52,078 bases of DNA from Paenibacillus terrae. GTDB taxonomy: Bacteria > Bacillota > Bacilli > Paenibacillales > Paenibacillaceae. The position numbers and the translations under genes were made by a program. The notes under the pieces were generated by a model. The model had not been told where the DNA came from, ran no database searches, and saw only the letters and a program-made list of their open reading frames with translations. Location of the stretch: NCBI RefSeq assembly GCF_005217525.1, contig NZ_PNXQ01000009.1, positions 771 to 52,848 of the forward strand. Direction: 5' to 3'. This document shows, in pieces, positions 39,827 through 47,798 of the stretch (positions are counted from its first letter, which is position 1; each line of letters begins with the position of its first letter).

Positions 39827-41116
39827 ATGGAGAAGCCTATAGATGAGCTAGACTCGCAGCAGTGGCAAGCCATTTTGGATCAGGCGTGGTTTCTGATCCG
39901 CAGAGATTGGGCGCTGAAGTTCAAGGCGACGCAAGAACAACGGATTCAAGCCTGTGTAGAGGAGTTTCAGGGATATTGTCGGGACATTCGGCAAGAGCAG
40001 CTTCAAGGAAGAAAAGGAAAGATCGGTTATATCACGTACTCCGTGCTACGTACCACATGGCTGGAGGAGCAGCCTATTTATCTCGTGGAGGCAGCGGACG
40101 CCTTATGGGTACTTGATCCTGAACCGATCCGATTCGAATATGATACAGAGTGGACGTTCTCCTATTGGTGTGATTTGCAGCAGCATTTGAGAACGGAGGT
40201 AGAGAAACAACAAATTTCTCTAACAGAGCTGGAATGGGAGCAGATCATGCTGGAGGCAGCGGTACATATTCATGAGCTAGTGGTGAATATGATTCGTTTG
40301 GCGATGAAACAGGCGGTGTGTTTACCGGAGTTTCAGGAACTGGAGCGGGAAGAAACATTCGAGATTCGTGTTGGAGAGTACCTGGATCAGAGTGTGTCTG
40401 TGTATAAAGAAGACCGCAGACGGATGGATGCGAACGTAATCAAGTCGTGGCTGGAGGAAAAAGAAGAACAAGCCTACAGCTATCAGGCGTTGGAGGGCAT
40501 CCAGCTATCGGACGGAGATTATAGCCAGTTGGATTTTCGGTATACGGCCTTTCGTCAGATCAAGATGGAACATAGTCGCTTGCATGGCTGTGTCTTGGTT
40601 GGAACAATGTGGGAGGAAAGTCAACTCAATGGAATCGACTTGACATACAGCTTGCTTCATGGAGCCGATTTTAGTGGATGCTCGATGAAGGGAACGATAT
40701 TGGATGTTGTTATGGGCAACGCCGGATACGGCTCGGATGCTTCTTTAGATTGGGAGCCATTGGGGTTTGCAGGTGTAGATTTCACAGGGACGAGCTTGCA
40801 AGGATCTCGTTTTCAAGATGCACAGCTGCGAGGAGCTGTATTTCAAGATGCCCTGCTGCAAAGAGCATCCTTGAACGGAGCGGATCTAACAGATGCTTAT
40901 TTTGCGGGAGCGGACGTGTCAGGTGCTTCCTTTGAGGGAGCCTATTTGAACCGGGCCGATTTTACGGGCGCGAATGTACAAGGCGTGATGTTTACCGACG
41001 AACAGCGTAGGCAGGCCATTGGATTGGAATGTGTAGCCCTTGAGTCTCCTTCATGGGGGGAGCCTTCTACATCTGCACAGGCGAGGGATGGCAGGAAAAG
41101 GGAGTGGTTGCATTGA
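39827..41116 (+). CDS. Pentapeptide-repeat protein with unknown N-terminal half
   Basis: 429 residues. Residues ~245-400 are pentapeptide repeats (GADFSGCSMKGTIL, GVDFTGTSLQGSRFQDAQLRGAVF, ASLNGADLTDAYFAGADVSGASFEGAYLNRADFTG by segment) that form a right-handed quadrilateral helix. Residues 1-~240 are helical, Trp- and Gln-rich and unlike any domain I recognise. No signal peptide. It lies 75 nt after the spike gene, and its stop overlaps the next gene. It could be a cargo, an adaptor extending the spike, or a DNA-mimic like other pentapeptide proteins; the context favours the first two. Confidence 0.75.
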   Translation: MEKPIDELDSQQWQAILDQAWFLIRRDWALKFKATQEQRIQACVEEFQGYCRDIRQEQLQGRKGKIGYITYSVLRTTWLEEQPIYLVEAADALWVLDPEPIRFEYDTEWTFSYWCDLQQHLRTEVEKQQISLTELEWEQIMLEAAVHIHELVVNMIRLAMKQAVCLPEFQELEREETFEIRVGEYLDQSVSVYKEDRRRMDANVIKSWLEEKEEQAYSYQALEGIQLSDGDYSQLDFRYTAFRQIKMEHSRLHGCVLVGTMWEESQLNGIDLTYSLLHGADFSGCSMKGTILDVVMGNAGYGSDASLDWEPLGFAGVDFTGTSLQGSRFQDAQLRGAVFQDALLQRASLNGADLTDAYFAGADVSGASFEGAYLNRADFTGANVQGVMFTDEQRRQAIGLECVALESPSWGEPSTSAQARDGRKREWLH

Positions 41117-41637
41117 GATATTTCCGACTGATGATGGATGAGCGGGTAAAACATCGGATAGAACCTGCTGCGCTCTCTCCCTTGCAAGTAGAAGACATCC
41201 TGACAGGGACCCAGGGACAGAAACAGCAGGATGATCCTCTTTTTCTGTCTGTACATACTGATCAACGAACGATATACCCGGATTTTTTGGAATTTCCTCT
41301 GCCGCTGGTGTCGGATCGGCTGAAAGCATTATTGGAGAAATATATGCCGGGACTGGAATGGAAAGCGGCCATCCTTACCGATTTCCAGCAGGCCAGACAG
41401 GACGTGTACTGGGTGCTTCATCCGCCGATGGTGGATTGCCTGTCCGTACAAACGGAATGGTACCCCAATGATACGTTGAAGCATTTGGTGCTCAAACAGG
41501 GGGATATCCCATCGCCCGTTTTTCGGATTGCGGGACTGATCGAACCCCATATCTATATCCATCTGGCTGTGGCGGAAAGTCTGCTACGCCGATCTTTTAC
41601 AGGCATTCGAGTACAACGAATCGAGATGGAGCACTAA
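41113..41637 (+). CDS. Imm11-like protein (possible immunity protein)
   Basis: 174 residues. MRYFRLMMDERV, IYPDFLEFPLPLVSDRLKALLEKY, YWVLHPPMVDCLS and the C-terminal FRIAGLIEPHIYIHLAVAESLLRR follow the Imm11/DUF1629 pattern by eye. The start is TTG at 41113, overlapping the previous stop (TTGA) after AAGGGAG; an ATG at 41053 would overlap the preceding gene by 64 nt without a ribosome-binding site. In polymorphic-toxin loci this family is usually paired with a toxin; none is evident here. Assignment tentative. Confidence 0.5.
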   Translation: MRYFRLMMDERVKHRIEPAALSPLQVEDILTGTQGQKQQDDPLFLSVHTDQRTIYPDFLEFPLPLVSDRLKALLEKYMPGLEWKAAILTDFQQARQDVYWVLHPPMVDCLSVQTEWYPNDTLKHLVLKQGDIPSPVFRIAGLIEPHIYIHLAVAESLLRRSFTGIRVQRIEMEH

Positions 41638-41652
41638 GGAGGATGGAGCAAG

Positions 41653-42069
41653 GTGGAAGAAGCCCAAGTGAAGCCGGGAACCGGCGCGAAAAAGAGCTAT
41701 GTCGTGGCAGGAGCAATTTTAAGCTGTAGTTATGGCACGCAGCCTACGCGTTTGAAACGGCCTTTTAGCCATGGGGTCTACGTGAAAAACAAAGCACAAA
41801 TGAACATTGGAGATTATGTACCGGGTGTGAACATCCAATCTTTTGGGAACTGCTCCAGTCTATTAAACCCGGCTGTGCAAGCCAGTGACATGGTGGACAT
41901 CTATGGTGTGAAGAAAGCCCCGTGTGTTCCTGTCCTGACCATGCCGTGGCTGAACGGAAAAAGCGACATGAGGATTGAGGGCCAACCTGCCTTGACACAG
42001 AACTGTACCCATCAGTGTCTGTATTGTGGTCATATCCGAATTGAAAATGATGGGCAGGAGCTGGATTAA
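41653..42069 (+). CDS. DUF4280 PAAR-like spike-tip protein
   Basis: 138 residues. YVVAGAILSCSYGTQPTRLK, then NIGDYVPGVNIQSFGNCSSLLNP, APCVP, the W..GK block, and ALTQNCTHQCLYCGHIRI with a terminal DGQ: the DUF4280 pattern with its conserved Cys residues, which may bind metal. PAAR-like proteins cap VgrG needles. GTG start 6 nt after AGGAGGATGG. Its stop overlaps the next ORF start (TAATG). Confidence 0.85.
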   Translation: MEEAQVKPGTGAKKSYVVAGAILSCSYGTQPTRLKRPFSHGVYVKNKAQMNIGDYVPGVNIQSFGNCSSLLNPAVQASDMVDIYGVKKAPCVPVLTMPWLNGKSDMRIEGQPALTQNCTHQCLYCGHIRIENDGQELD

Positions 42070-42431
42070 TGGCCTGCTCTTTGACTTGTTGCATGACGCC
42101 ATATTTCGGATACTCCCTCGCAATTTTATGTTGTCGGAAAGGAGAACTGAAAGGACTTGAGCGTATTGCAATACATGGAAACGGATTGGCGTTTTTAAAG
42201 CGCCTCGCCTCCCGCTTTGGGTCGGTGATAGTGCCAGAGGTCGCCTCAGCTTCTCCGAGGCTTTTTCGGGATGCCGGAAGGCAAATCGTACAGGGTGGAA
42301 TGGGATGTATTTTACCGGGAAAGGAGAAAATCGTCAGGCATTACGCGCAGTTCGAGGCTTCTTATCGCAAGGAGCTGGGGCTGGAGCCGCCGCAGGAGCT
42401 GAGAAGCCAGAAGGCGTCATATTTGGAGTAG
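42069..42431 (+). pseudogene. Hybrid ORF: Cys-rich head joined to a regulator (BTAD) remnant
   Basis: 120 codons. The start (TAATG) is coupled to the PAAR-like gene, suggesting the original reading frame of a downstream cargo or partner; the head MACSLTCCMTPYFGYSLAILCC is Cys-rich and hydrophobic. The last third, RHYAQFEASYRKELGLEPP, reads as the C-terminus of a bacterial transcriptional activator domain. Just before it, another frame gives YFTGKGENRQAL, which fits the preceding BTAD segment, so a small deletion or frameshift probably lies near 42345. I regard it as a decayed junction rather than a working gene. Confidence 0.45.
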
Positions 42432-42524
42432 GTCGGCAAGTCGAAGTATGGGGGTAAAATAGTGGGCAAAGTTGTTCTTGTCCGACCGTTTTTACTGAAA
42501 ACTGAATACTGGATAAATAAGAAA

Positions 42525-42573
42525 GTGACTATTCCCAGTTGAACAATCTATTAGGGGATAGTCTCTTTTTGTT
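42525..42573 (+). terminator. Terminator after the spike cassette
   Basis: GACTATTCCC / GGGGATAGTC stem (G-T pair included) with a 17-nt loop, then TCTTTTTG. Confidence 0.7.
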
Positions 42574-42592
42574 TTTTCGACAGCATTCGCGG

Positions 42593-42628
42593 TTTTGTGA
42601 GAATTTTGTGAGAACGGTTTGATAGAAT
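42593..42628 (+). promoter_or_regulatory. Tandem 11-bp repeats before a -10 element
   Basis: TTTTGTGAGAA occurs twice head-to-tail (42593-42603, 42604-42614), a layout bound by OmpR/PhoB-type response regulators. TAGAAT at 42623-42628 could be the -10 with no usual -35. After it comes AGGAGGGAGAGG and an ATG at 42657 that meets TGA after three codons. The rest of 42432-42876 contains short open stretches but no supportable gene. Confidence 0.45.
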
Positions 42629-42876
42629 GTTATTGCAATGAGGAGGGAGAGGCAATATGGGCGAGTGAATCAAGCGATACTGTTCGGAGTTCTGGTAAAT
42701 CGAGCGTTTCAGTCACGATTTATAATCAGGACGAGCAGCAACACGTAAGTAGCGACGGTAAATAGCGCAGGAAAGATATAGAAGATTATTGGAGCTGTAG
42801 CAGAAGCGTTGAGAGACGATTGAAACTCGTATGAACTTCATCATCGAATATAACGAGAGGCGAGTGAAAGTAGCAG

Positions 42877-45216
42877 ATGATTAGACGGTGTATTTCTTCG
42901 TTATTGGTATTATTTCTTATTGCAGGAGTGACCCCTGTACATGCAGCCGCTACTAACTTGGCGTTAAATAAAACGGCAACAGCTAGCAGTATATGGTTCG
43001 GTTCTCTTCCAAGTTATGCAGTCGACGGGAATCCACGTAGTGAGTGGGGACCTTCAACCGCAAGCGGTTCTCCTTGGCTCAAGGTTGACTTAGGCTCGGT
43101 AACACAATTTAATAGTTATATGGTACAGACATTGTCAGATCGGTACAACAGTGCGATCACATTAGAAACAAGCAATGATGATTCAACTTGGACTGTATTG
43201 GATACAGTATCTGGAAATACTAGTGTAACTATCAATAAAACATTGCCTCAAGTTGTCAGTGCAAGATATGTGAAGGTTACGATTAATTCGTGGTCTTTTT
43301 TTCCTGACATTACAGAATTCCAACTATACAATACCACGCTGGATGCGCCAACCGACGTTGCAGCTACAGCAAGTGATGAGCAAGTAACGTTAAACTGGAG
43401 CAGCGTGTTGAATGCAACGAGTTATAAAGTGTATCAAGGAACATCGCCAGGTATATACGATGCAGCTCCGGTAGCGACAGTCAACGGCACAACTGCAACA
43501 GTAACAGGGCTGACCAATGGTACAACTTATTACTTTGCGGTTAAGTCTAATAACGAACACGGGGAAAGCTCTTTCTCGAATGAAGTGAGCGCAAAGCCAC
43601 ATATTAACCCGCCTGCGGCACCAACAGGACTCACAGCGACAGCCATTAACAGACAAGTAGCGTTAAGCTGGAACAGTGTTGCCGGAGCTGTCACCTACGA
43701 TGTTTACAAGGGAACAACATTGGGGTCCTACGAGTCAACTCCGGTTGCGACCGTGAGCGGGGCGACTTATAGCTACACGGAAACAGGTTTAACGAACGGT
43801 GTGACGTATTATTTTGTAATCAAGGCAAGCAACGCAGGAGGCAACAGCGACAACTCCAATGAAGCGAGTGCAACGCCTCAAGTTTCAGTACCTGGAGTGC
43901 CGGTATTGCTGCCCGCCACAGCGGGAGATTCGCGAGTAAGTTTAACTTGGAATCCGATGATCGATTCCACGGGGTACAAAATATTCAAAAGTACGACTTC
44001 CGGGGCTTATGGGGCAGAAGAAACCACGGTAAGTGGTTCGGTATACAGCTATGATGTAACAGGATTGGCGAATGGCACCACATACTATTTTGTCGTCCAA
44101 GCAACGAATCCAGCAGGAGAAAGCACTGCTTCCAATGAAGTGAGCGAAACGCCCAAAACCGTGCCGTCATCGCCAACGGATGTAACTGTGACAGCAGGTG
44201 ATAAACAAGCGACCGTCAGCTTCAATACCCCTGTCGAAAATGGAGGAAGCCCAATAACACGCTACGAGGTCACAGCCTCACCAGGGAATATTACCGCAAT
44301 AGGGACGGCAAGTCCGATCACGGTAACGGGGCTGTCAAATGACACCACGTATACGTTTACGGTGAAAGCTGAAAATGGTGCAGGTAGCAGTGCAGCTTCC
44401 GCTGTCTCCAAGGAAGTCACGCCAACAGCGCCATCCAGAAACAGAGATAAATCCGTAACGGATACATCATCTGAGTCTTCTACATCGACTATATCGCCAA
44501 CACAGACCACGTCGCCTGCTCCGGCACCAACTCCTGAACCTGCGCAGCCTACTGTTGATGTATTCAAGAGCAGCATTGTTAATGTAGCAAGCTCAGTTAA
44601 GGCTATTGAGTCCAAGGTAGCGGAAGCAAAGCAAGCAAATGTTAAGACTGAATTAGCTGATATTAAAGGGCACTGGGCTGAAAAGGCGATCAATACGTTC
44701 GTGAAATTGCAGTTTATCAAAGGTTATGAGAATGGACAGTTCAAGCCTAATGGTAATATTACACGTGCGGAGTTCGCAATGCTTGTCTCTCGCGTATTCG
44801 ATATTAGCGGCGATGCTGACCATTCCGCAGCTATGAGCGATATCAGCAGTCACTGGGCTAAGGGAGCTATTGAGAAGCTCGCCAGCGCGGGAGTAATTGG
44901 TGGATATGGCGACGGAACCTTCAAACCGAACCAAACGATTAGCCGTGAAGAAATAGTTATCATCCTATCCCGTATTGTGAATTTGAGTAGTGTGAATAAA
45001 GATGATTCCAAAGGTAACTTTACAGATTTATCGAGTGCAAGCTCCTATGCAACGAACGCAATTAAGGATGTCGCAGAAGCGGGTATTATCACTGGCAAGA
45101 GTGATGGCGTATTTGATCCACAGGGCAATGCCACTCGCGCTGAGGCTCTAACAATTATGCTGAATGCATTGAGCCTTCATCCACAAGTTAAGAATCTCGT
45201 GGGTTCCTTGGACTAA
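42877..45216 (+). CDS. S-layer-anchored F5/8C-FN3-SLH surface protein
   Basis: 779 residues, exported (signal ISSLLVLFLIAGVTPVHAAA). Residues ~25-150 form an F5/8 type C (discoidin) carbohydrate-binding domain (ALNKTATASSIWFGS, SPWLKVDLGSVTQFNSYMV). Four fibronectin type III repeats follow (starting about 151, 245, 338 and 428), then an S/T/P-rich linker and a short helical part. Three SLH domains lie at about 590-640, 651-705 and 715-770 (GHWAEKAINTF, SHWAKGAIEKL, SYATNAIKDV). SLH domains bind pyruvylated secondary cell-wall polymer. No enzymatic domain is seen, so it is an adhesin or binding scaffold. The ribosome-binding site is weak. Confidence 0.88.
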   Translation: MIRRCISSLLVLFLIAGVTPVHAAATNLALNKTATASSIWFGSLPSYAVDGNPRSEWGPSTASGSPWLKVDLGSVTQFNSYMVQTLSDRYNSAITLETSNDDSTWTVLDTVSGNTSVTINKTLPQVVSARYVKVTINSWSFFPDITEFQLYNTTLDAPTDVAATASDEQVTLNWSSVLNATSYKVYQGTSPGIYDAAPVATVNGTTATVTGLTNGTTYYFAVKSNNEHGESSFSNEVSAKPHINPPAAPTGLTATAINRQVALSWNSVAGAVTYDVYKGTTLGSYESTPVATVSGATYSYTETGLTNGVTYYFVIKASNAGGNSDNSNEASATPQVSVPGVPVLLPATAGDSRVSLTWNPMIDSTGYKIFKSTTSGAYGAEETTVSGSVYSYDVTGLANGTTYYFVVQATNPAGESTASNEVSETPKTVPSSPTDVTVTAGDKQATVSFNTPVENGGSPITRYEVTASPGNITAIGTASPITVTGLSNDTTYTFTVKAENGAGSSAASAVSKEVTPTAPSRNRDKSVTDTSSESSTSTISPTQTTSPAPAPTPEPAQPTVDVFKSSIVNVASSVKAIESKVAEAKQANVKTELADIKGHWAEKAINTFVKLQFIKGYENGQFKPNGNITRAEFAMLVSRVFDISGDADHSAAMSDISSHWAKGAIEKLASAGVIGGYGDGTFKPNQTISREEIVIILSRIVNLSSVNKDDSKGNFTDLSSASSYATNAIKDVAEAGIITGKSDGVFDPQGNATRAEALTIMLNALSLHPQVKNLVGSLD

Positions 45217-45261
45217 TGTCTTACCTGATATAATTCATGTGTAACAGCGGAGCTATATGTC

Positions 45262-45316
45262 AAAGGTTATCCTGAAACAGTTGGAAAGGACTGTTTCAGG
45301 ATAACCTTTTGTTTTA
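45262..45316 (+). terminator. Strong terminator after the SLH gene
   Basis: Perfect 20-bp arms (45262-45281 and 45290-45309) with an 8-nt loop, then TTGTTTT. The rest of 45217-45553 is empty except for the next promoter. Confidence 0.9.
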
Positions 45317-45459
45317 GCTGCTGATATGATGTTGCCTATGCTACCTCATAAATGGATTGGGGTCCATACTACCTCCCTAAAATAGGCTAAGTATTGCGGC
45401 GGTGGATTTTATCTCTGAAGGCAAACCAAGGGTTGATCTTCTCTTCTTTTGAATAAGTA

Positions 45460-45500
45460 TTGACACGGATAGAAAAGTATTATATCTTTATATCAAGATA
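45460..45500 (+). promoter_or_regulatory. Promoter with MhqR-type operator
   Basis: TTGACA (45460-45465), 17-nt spacer, TATCTT (45483-45488). The -10 is the left arm of the near-palindrome TATCTTTATATCAAGATA (45483-45500), resembling the B. subtilis MhqR site in arm sequence and length. A half-site AAAGATAT follows at about 45515. Confidence 0.6.
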
Positions 45501-45553
45501 AATAAATTAAAGATATAACTGATTAAGAAAATATTAAATATGGAGGCATAGAT

Positions 45554-45781
45554 ATGATTGCAATTTTAAAAAGAATTAATCAGCTTGCTCAAAAAGCAAA
45601 AGAAGTCGGGTTAACTGAAATTGAAATAACTGAACAAAACGATCTTCGCAAAGAATACCTTCAAATCTTCCGGGGTTCTATAAAAAGCATTCTCCTGAAT
45701 GCTACTATTTATGATCCGCATGGAGACGATATTACTCCTGAAAAGCTGAAAAAAGAACAGGCCCAAATAGTTAAACAATAA
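45554..45781 (+). CDS. DUF896 (YnzC-like) protein
   Basis: 75 residues: an N-terminal two-helix part (ILKRINQLAQKAKEVGLTEIE), EQNDLRKEYLQIFRGSIKS, and DPHGDDITPEKLKKEQ are the DUF896 family blocks. Cytosolic, function unknown; B. subtilis YnzC lies in an SOS-regulated operon, but no LexA site is seen here. AT-rich with ATGGAGG as ribosome-binding site. It shares a promoter with the DoxX gene 67 nt downstream. Confidence 0.85.
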   Translation: MIAILKRINQLAQKAKEVGLTEIEITEQNDLRKEYLQIFRGSIKSILLNATIYDPHGDDITPEKLKKEQAQIVKQ

Positions 45782-45848
45782 ATTTAATTTTTTGTTGAAT
45801 ATCTTAAATTTGATAATCTTAAAATATATGATATGGAGAGTGATTTTT

Positions 45849-46247
45849 ATGTTGGCAAGTGGATTGTTACTGGTACGTTTGGTGGTTGGACTGTTGTTGG
45901 TTGGGCACGGAGCTCAGAAACTTTTTGGATGGTTTGGTGGTTATGGTCCAAAAGGTACTGGCGGTTGGATGGAATCGGTCGGAATTAAACCAGGAGTATT
46001 CATGGCCGTGTCCGCTGGGTTGATGGAATTGCTGGGAGGAGTCCTATTTGCTTTGGGAGTACTCACTCCATTGGCTGCATTGTTCATTACCCTGACTATG
46101 CTTGGGGCGATTTTCAAAGTACACGGCCAAAACGGGATTTGGGCAACAGCTAATGGCTATGAATATCCGCTAGTTCTGATTGCAGTCGTAGTCGGTATCG
46201 CATTGACAGGGGCAGGCTCATATTCCATTGATGCAATACTTAAATAA
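45849..46247 (+). CDS. DoxX-family membrane protein (MhqP-like)
   Basis: 132 residues with four hydrophobic helices. LLLVGHGAQKLFGWFGGYGPKGTGGWMESVG is the DoxX signature region, given here by its central motif HGAQKLFGWFGG. ATG at 45849 follows GGAGAG; the ATG at 45792 lacks a ribosome-binding site. In B. subtilis the DoxX protein MhqP is induced by quinones and catechols through MhqR. The operator before the upstream gene suggests the same here. Confidence 0.88.
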   Translation: MLASGLLLVRLVVGLLLVGHGAQKLFGWFGGYGPKGTGGWMESVGIKPGVFMAVSAGLMELLGGVLFALGVLTPLAALFITLTMLGAIFKVHGQNGIWATANGYEYPLVLIAVVVGIALTGAGSYSIDAILK

Positions 46248-46273
46248 AAGACTATGAACCTTTAGAACACAAC

Positions 46274-46322
46274 AACCCCTATTCGTCTTGTGTATCTTTA
46301 ACTACTCAGACGAACAGGGGTT
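46274..46322. terminator. Hairpin between convergent DoxX and MFS genes
   Basis: Fifteen-bp arms (46274-46288 and 46308-46322) with one mismatch. T runs are weak on both sides. Confidence 0.55.
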
Positions 46323-46339
46323 AACTTTATGTTGTATGG

Positions 46340-47566
46340 TTATTGTGTCGAAGTTTTTTTTCGTGCGTCTTCATTCGTTTCTTTCTCAGTTAAAAAGTAA
46401 AGCAAAGCTAGCAGCGGCAGCGCGACTCCAATCAGAGCACTGAAATTCCAACCTCCTTGCGCATAAGACCAACCGCCTATAGATGATCCAATGGCACCGC
46501 CTATGAAAAAAATAGACATGAAGAGTCCGTTTAGACGCCCCCTCGCTTCACTTCCCAAGGAATAAATCACACGCTGCCCAAGTACAAGATTTCCCGATAC
46601 GGCCATATCCAGTGTAATCGCTGAAAGAAAGAGCAGTATAAGAGCAATTGTCGAATGGTTTTGAACAAGATAGATTAGTAAAAAAGACAAGGCGGCAATG
46701 ATCATGGCTAGCCCGGTTAAGAATTTGCTCCAGCCTTTATCAGCCCATCTTCCGGCTATCGGAGCTGCTACTGCACCGCCCACGCCTACTAAAGCAAACA
46801 ATGCAATACCTTGCTGGGACATTCCGAAATCATCCGCTAATCGTAGAGGAACGACAGTCCAGAATAGGCTGAAGGCTCCAAATAGACAGGCTTGATATAG
46901 GGCGCGGCGGCGTAATACGGGTGTTTGTTTTAAAAGAGTGCCTAGAGAGAAAATTAATTTTCCGTAAGCAACCGTAGGCGCAGGCTTGCGTTCAGGAAGA
47001 ACTCGCGAGAGCAAAATCGTCAACAGCGTCACAACAATCGCTGACAAAATAAATATGGCTTGCCATCCCCAGATGCTGGTTATAAAGCTTGCCACTGGTC
47101 GTGCAAACATAATGCCTAGCAACAGTCCGCTCATTACATTCCCGACAACGCGGCCGCGCTGCTCTTCAGATGCTAAGTACGTGGCATATGGCACCAGTAT
47201 TTGGGCTACCACCGATCCAATTCCAATGAACAGAGATGCGGTCAGGAACAACGGTGCATTGGGGGCGAATGCGGCTGCGAGCAATGCACCGACTGTAATC
47301 ACTAACGATACGACCATGAGGCGTCGATTTTCAATAATGTCACTGAGCGGTACGATAAACAGTAATCCCACAACATAACCGATTTGAGTTAAAGTGACAA
47401 TGAAGCCCGCTGCTGTGGAAGAAAGGCCCATAGCAACATGGATAGGGCCTACCAGGGTTTGAGCATAATAAAGATTGGCAACGATCAGGCCGCATGCGGC
47501 CGCCAACAGAAACATCATCCAATTTGAAATACGATTACTTTCTATGGTTTGTTGTTCTCTTTGCAT
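46340..47566 (-). CDS. MFS drug/arabinose-type efflux transporter (DHA1 family)
   Basis: 408 residues, about 12 membrane helices. [17 protein letters not shown] is the loop 2-3 MFS motif, and [11 protein letters not shown] its second-half counterpart; [21 protein letters not shown] lies in helices 9-11. The start is ATG at 47566, 6 nt after GAGGAGG. It is divergent from a TetR regulator across three operator copies, the usual layout of a substrate-induced efflux pump. Substrate unknown. Confidence 0.88.
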   Translation of the reverse strand: MQREQQTIESNRISNWMMFLLAAACGLIVANLYYAQTLVGPIHVAMGLSSTAAGFIVTLTQIGYVVGLLFIVPLSDIIENRRLMVVSLVITVGALLAAAFAPNAPLFLTASLFIGIGSVVAQILVPYATYLASEEQRGRVVGNVMSGLLLGIMFARPVASFITSIWGWQAIFILSAIVVTLLTILLSRVLPERKPAPTVAYGKLIFSLGTLLKQTPVLRRRALYQACLFGAFSLFWTVVPLRLADDFGMSQQGIALFALVGVGGAVAAPIAGRWADKGWSKFLTGLAMIIAALSFLLIYLVQNHSTIALILLFLSAITLDMAVSGNLVLGQRVIYSLGSEARGRLNGLFMSIFFIGGAIGSSIGGWSYAQGGWNFSALIGVALPLLALLYFLTEKETNEDARKKTSTQ

Positions 47567-47640
47567 GATAATCCTCCTCATGATTTGTTTAGTAATTTGC
47601 AACAACACTCATTATTTCAGTGCTACCAGAGAAAATAAAT

Positions 47641-47757
47641 ACTGAACGTATAGTTCATTAATTTGATAATCAAATAATATACTGAACGTTTGGTTTTGTA
47701 AATAGGTAAATTCGTTTTATTTTTTCTCAATATTTGATATACTGAACGTACAGTTTA
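47641..47757. promoter_or_regulatory. Three TetR operator copies in the MFS-tetR divergent region
   Basis: ACTGAACGTATAGTTCA at 47641, ACTGAACGTTTGGTTTT at 47681 and ACTGAACGTACAGTTTA at 47741 are imperfect palindromes with a shared ACTGAACGT left half. The third overlaps an extended -10 (TGATATACT, 47735-47743) for the TetR gene, implying autoregulation; the first two lie towards the MFS gene. Confidence 0.8.
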
Positions 47758-47798
47758 TTTTTTGTTTACTTACATCTATGGAGGAAGGGGGGATTCCA

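Noticed and set aside
42203..42212. A 10-base match (CCTCGCCTCC) to the 3' end of ssrA, which could be the far attachment repeat of an island from 37111
   Set aside because: Ten bases can easily occur by chance in 5 kb, it is much shorter than usual ssrA attachment repeats, and no integrase gene lies between.
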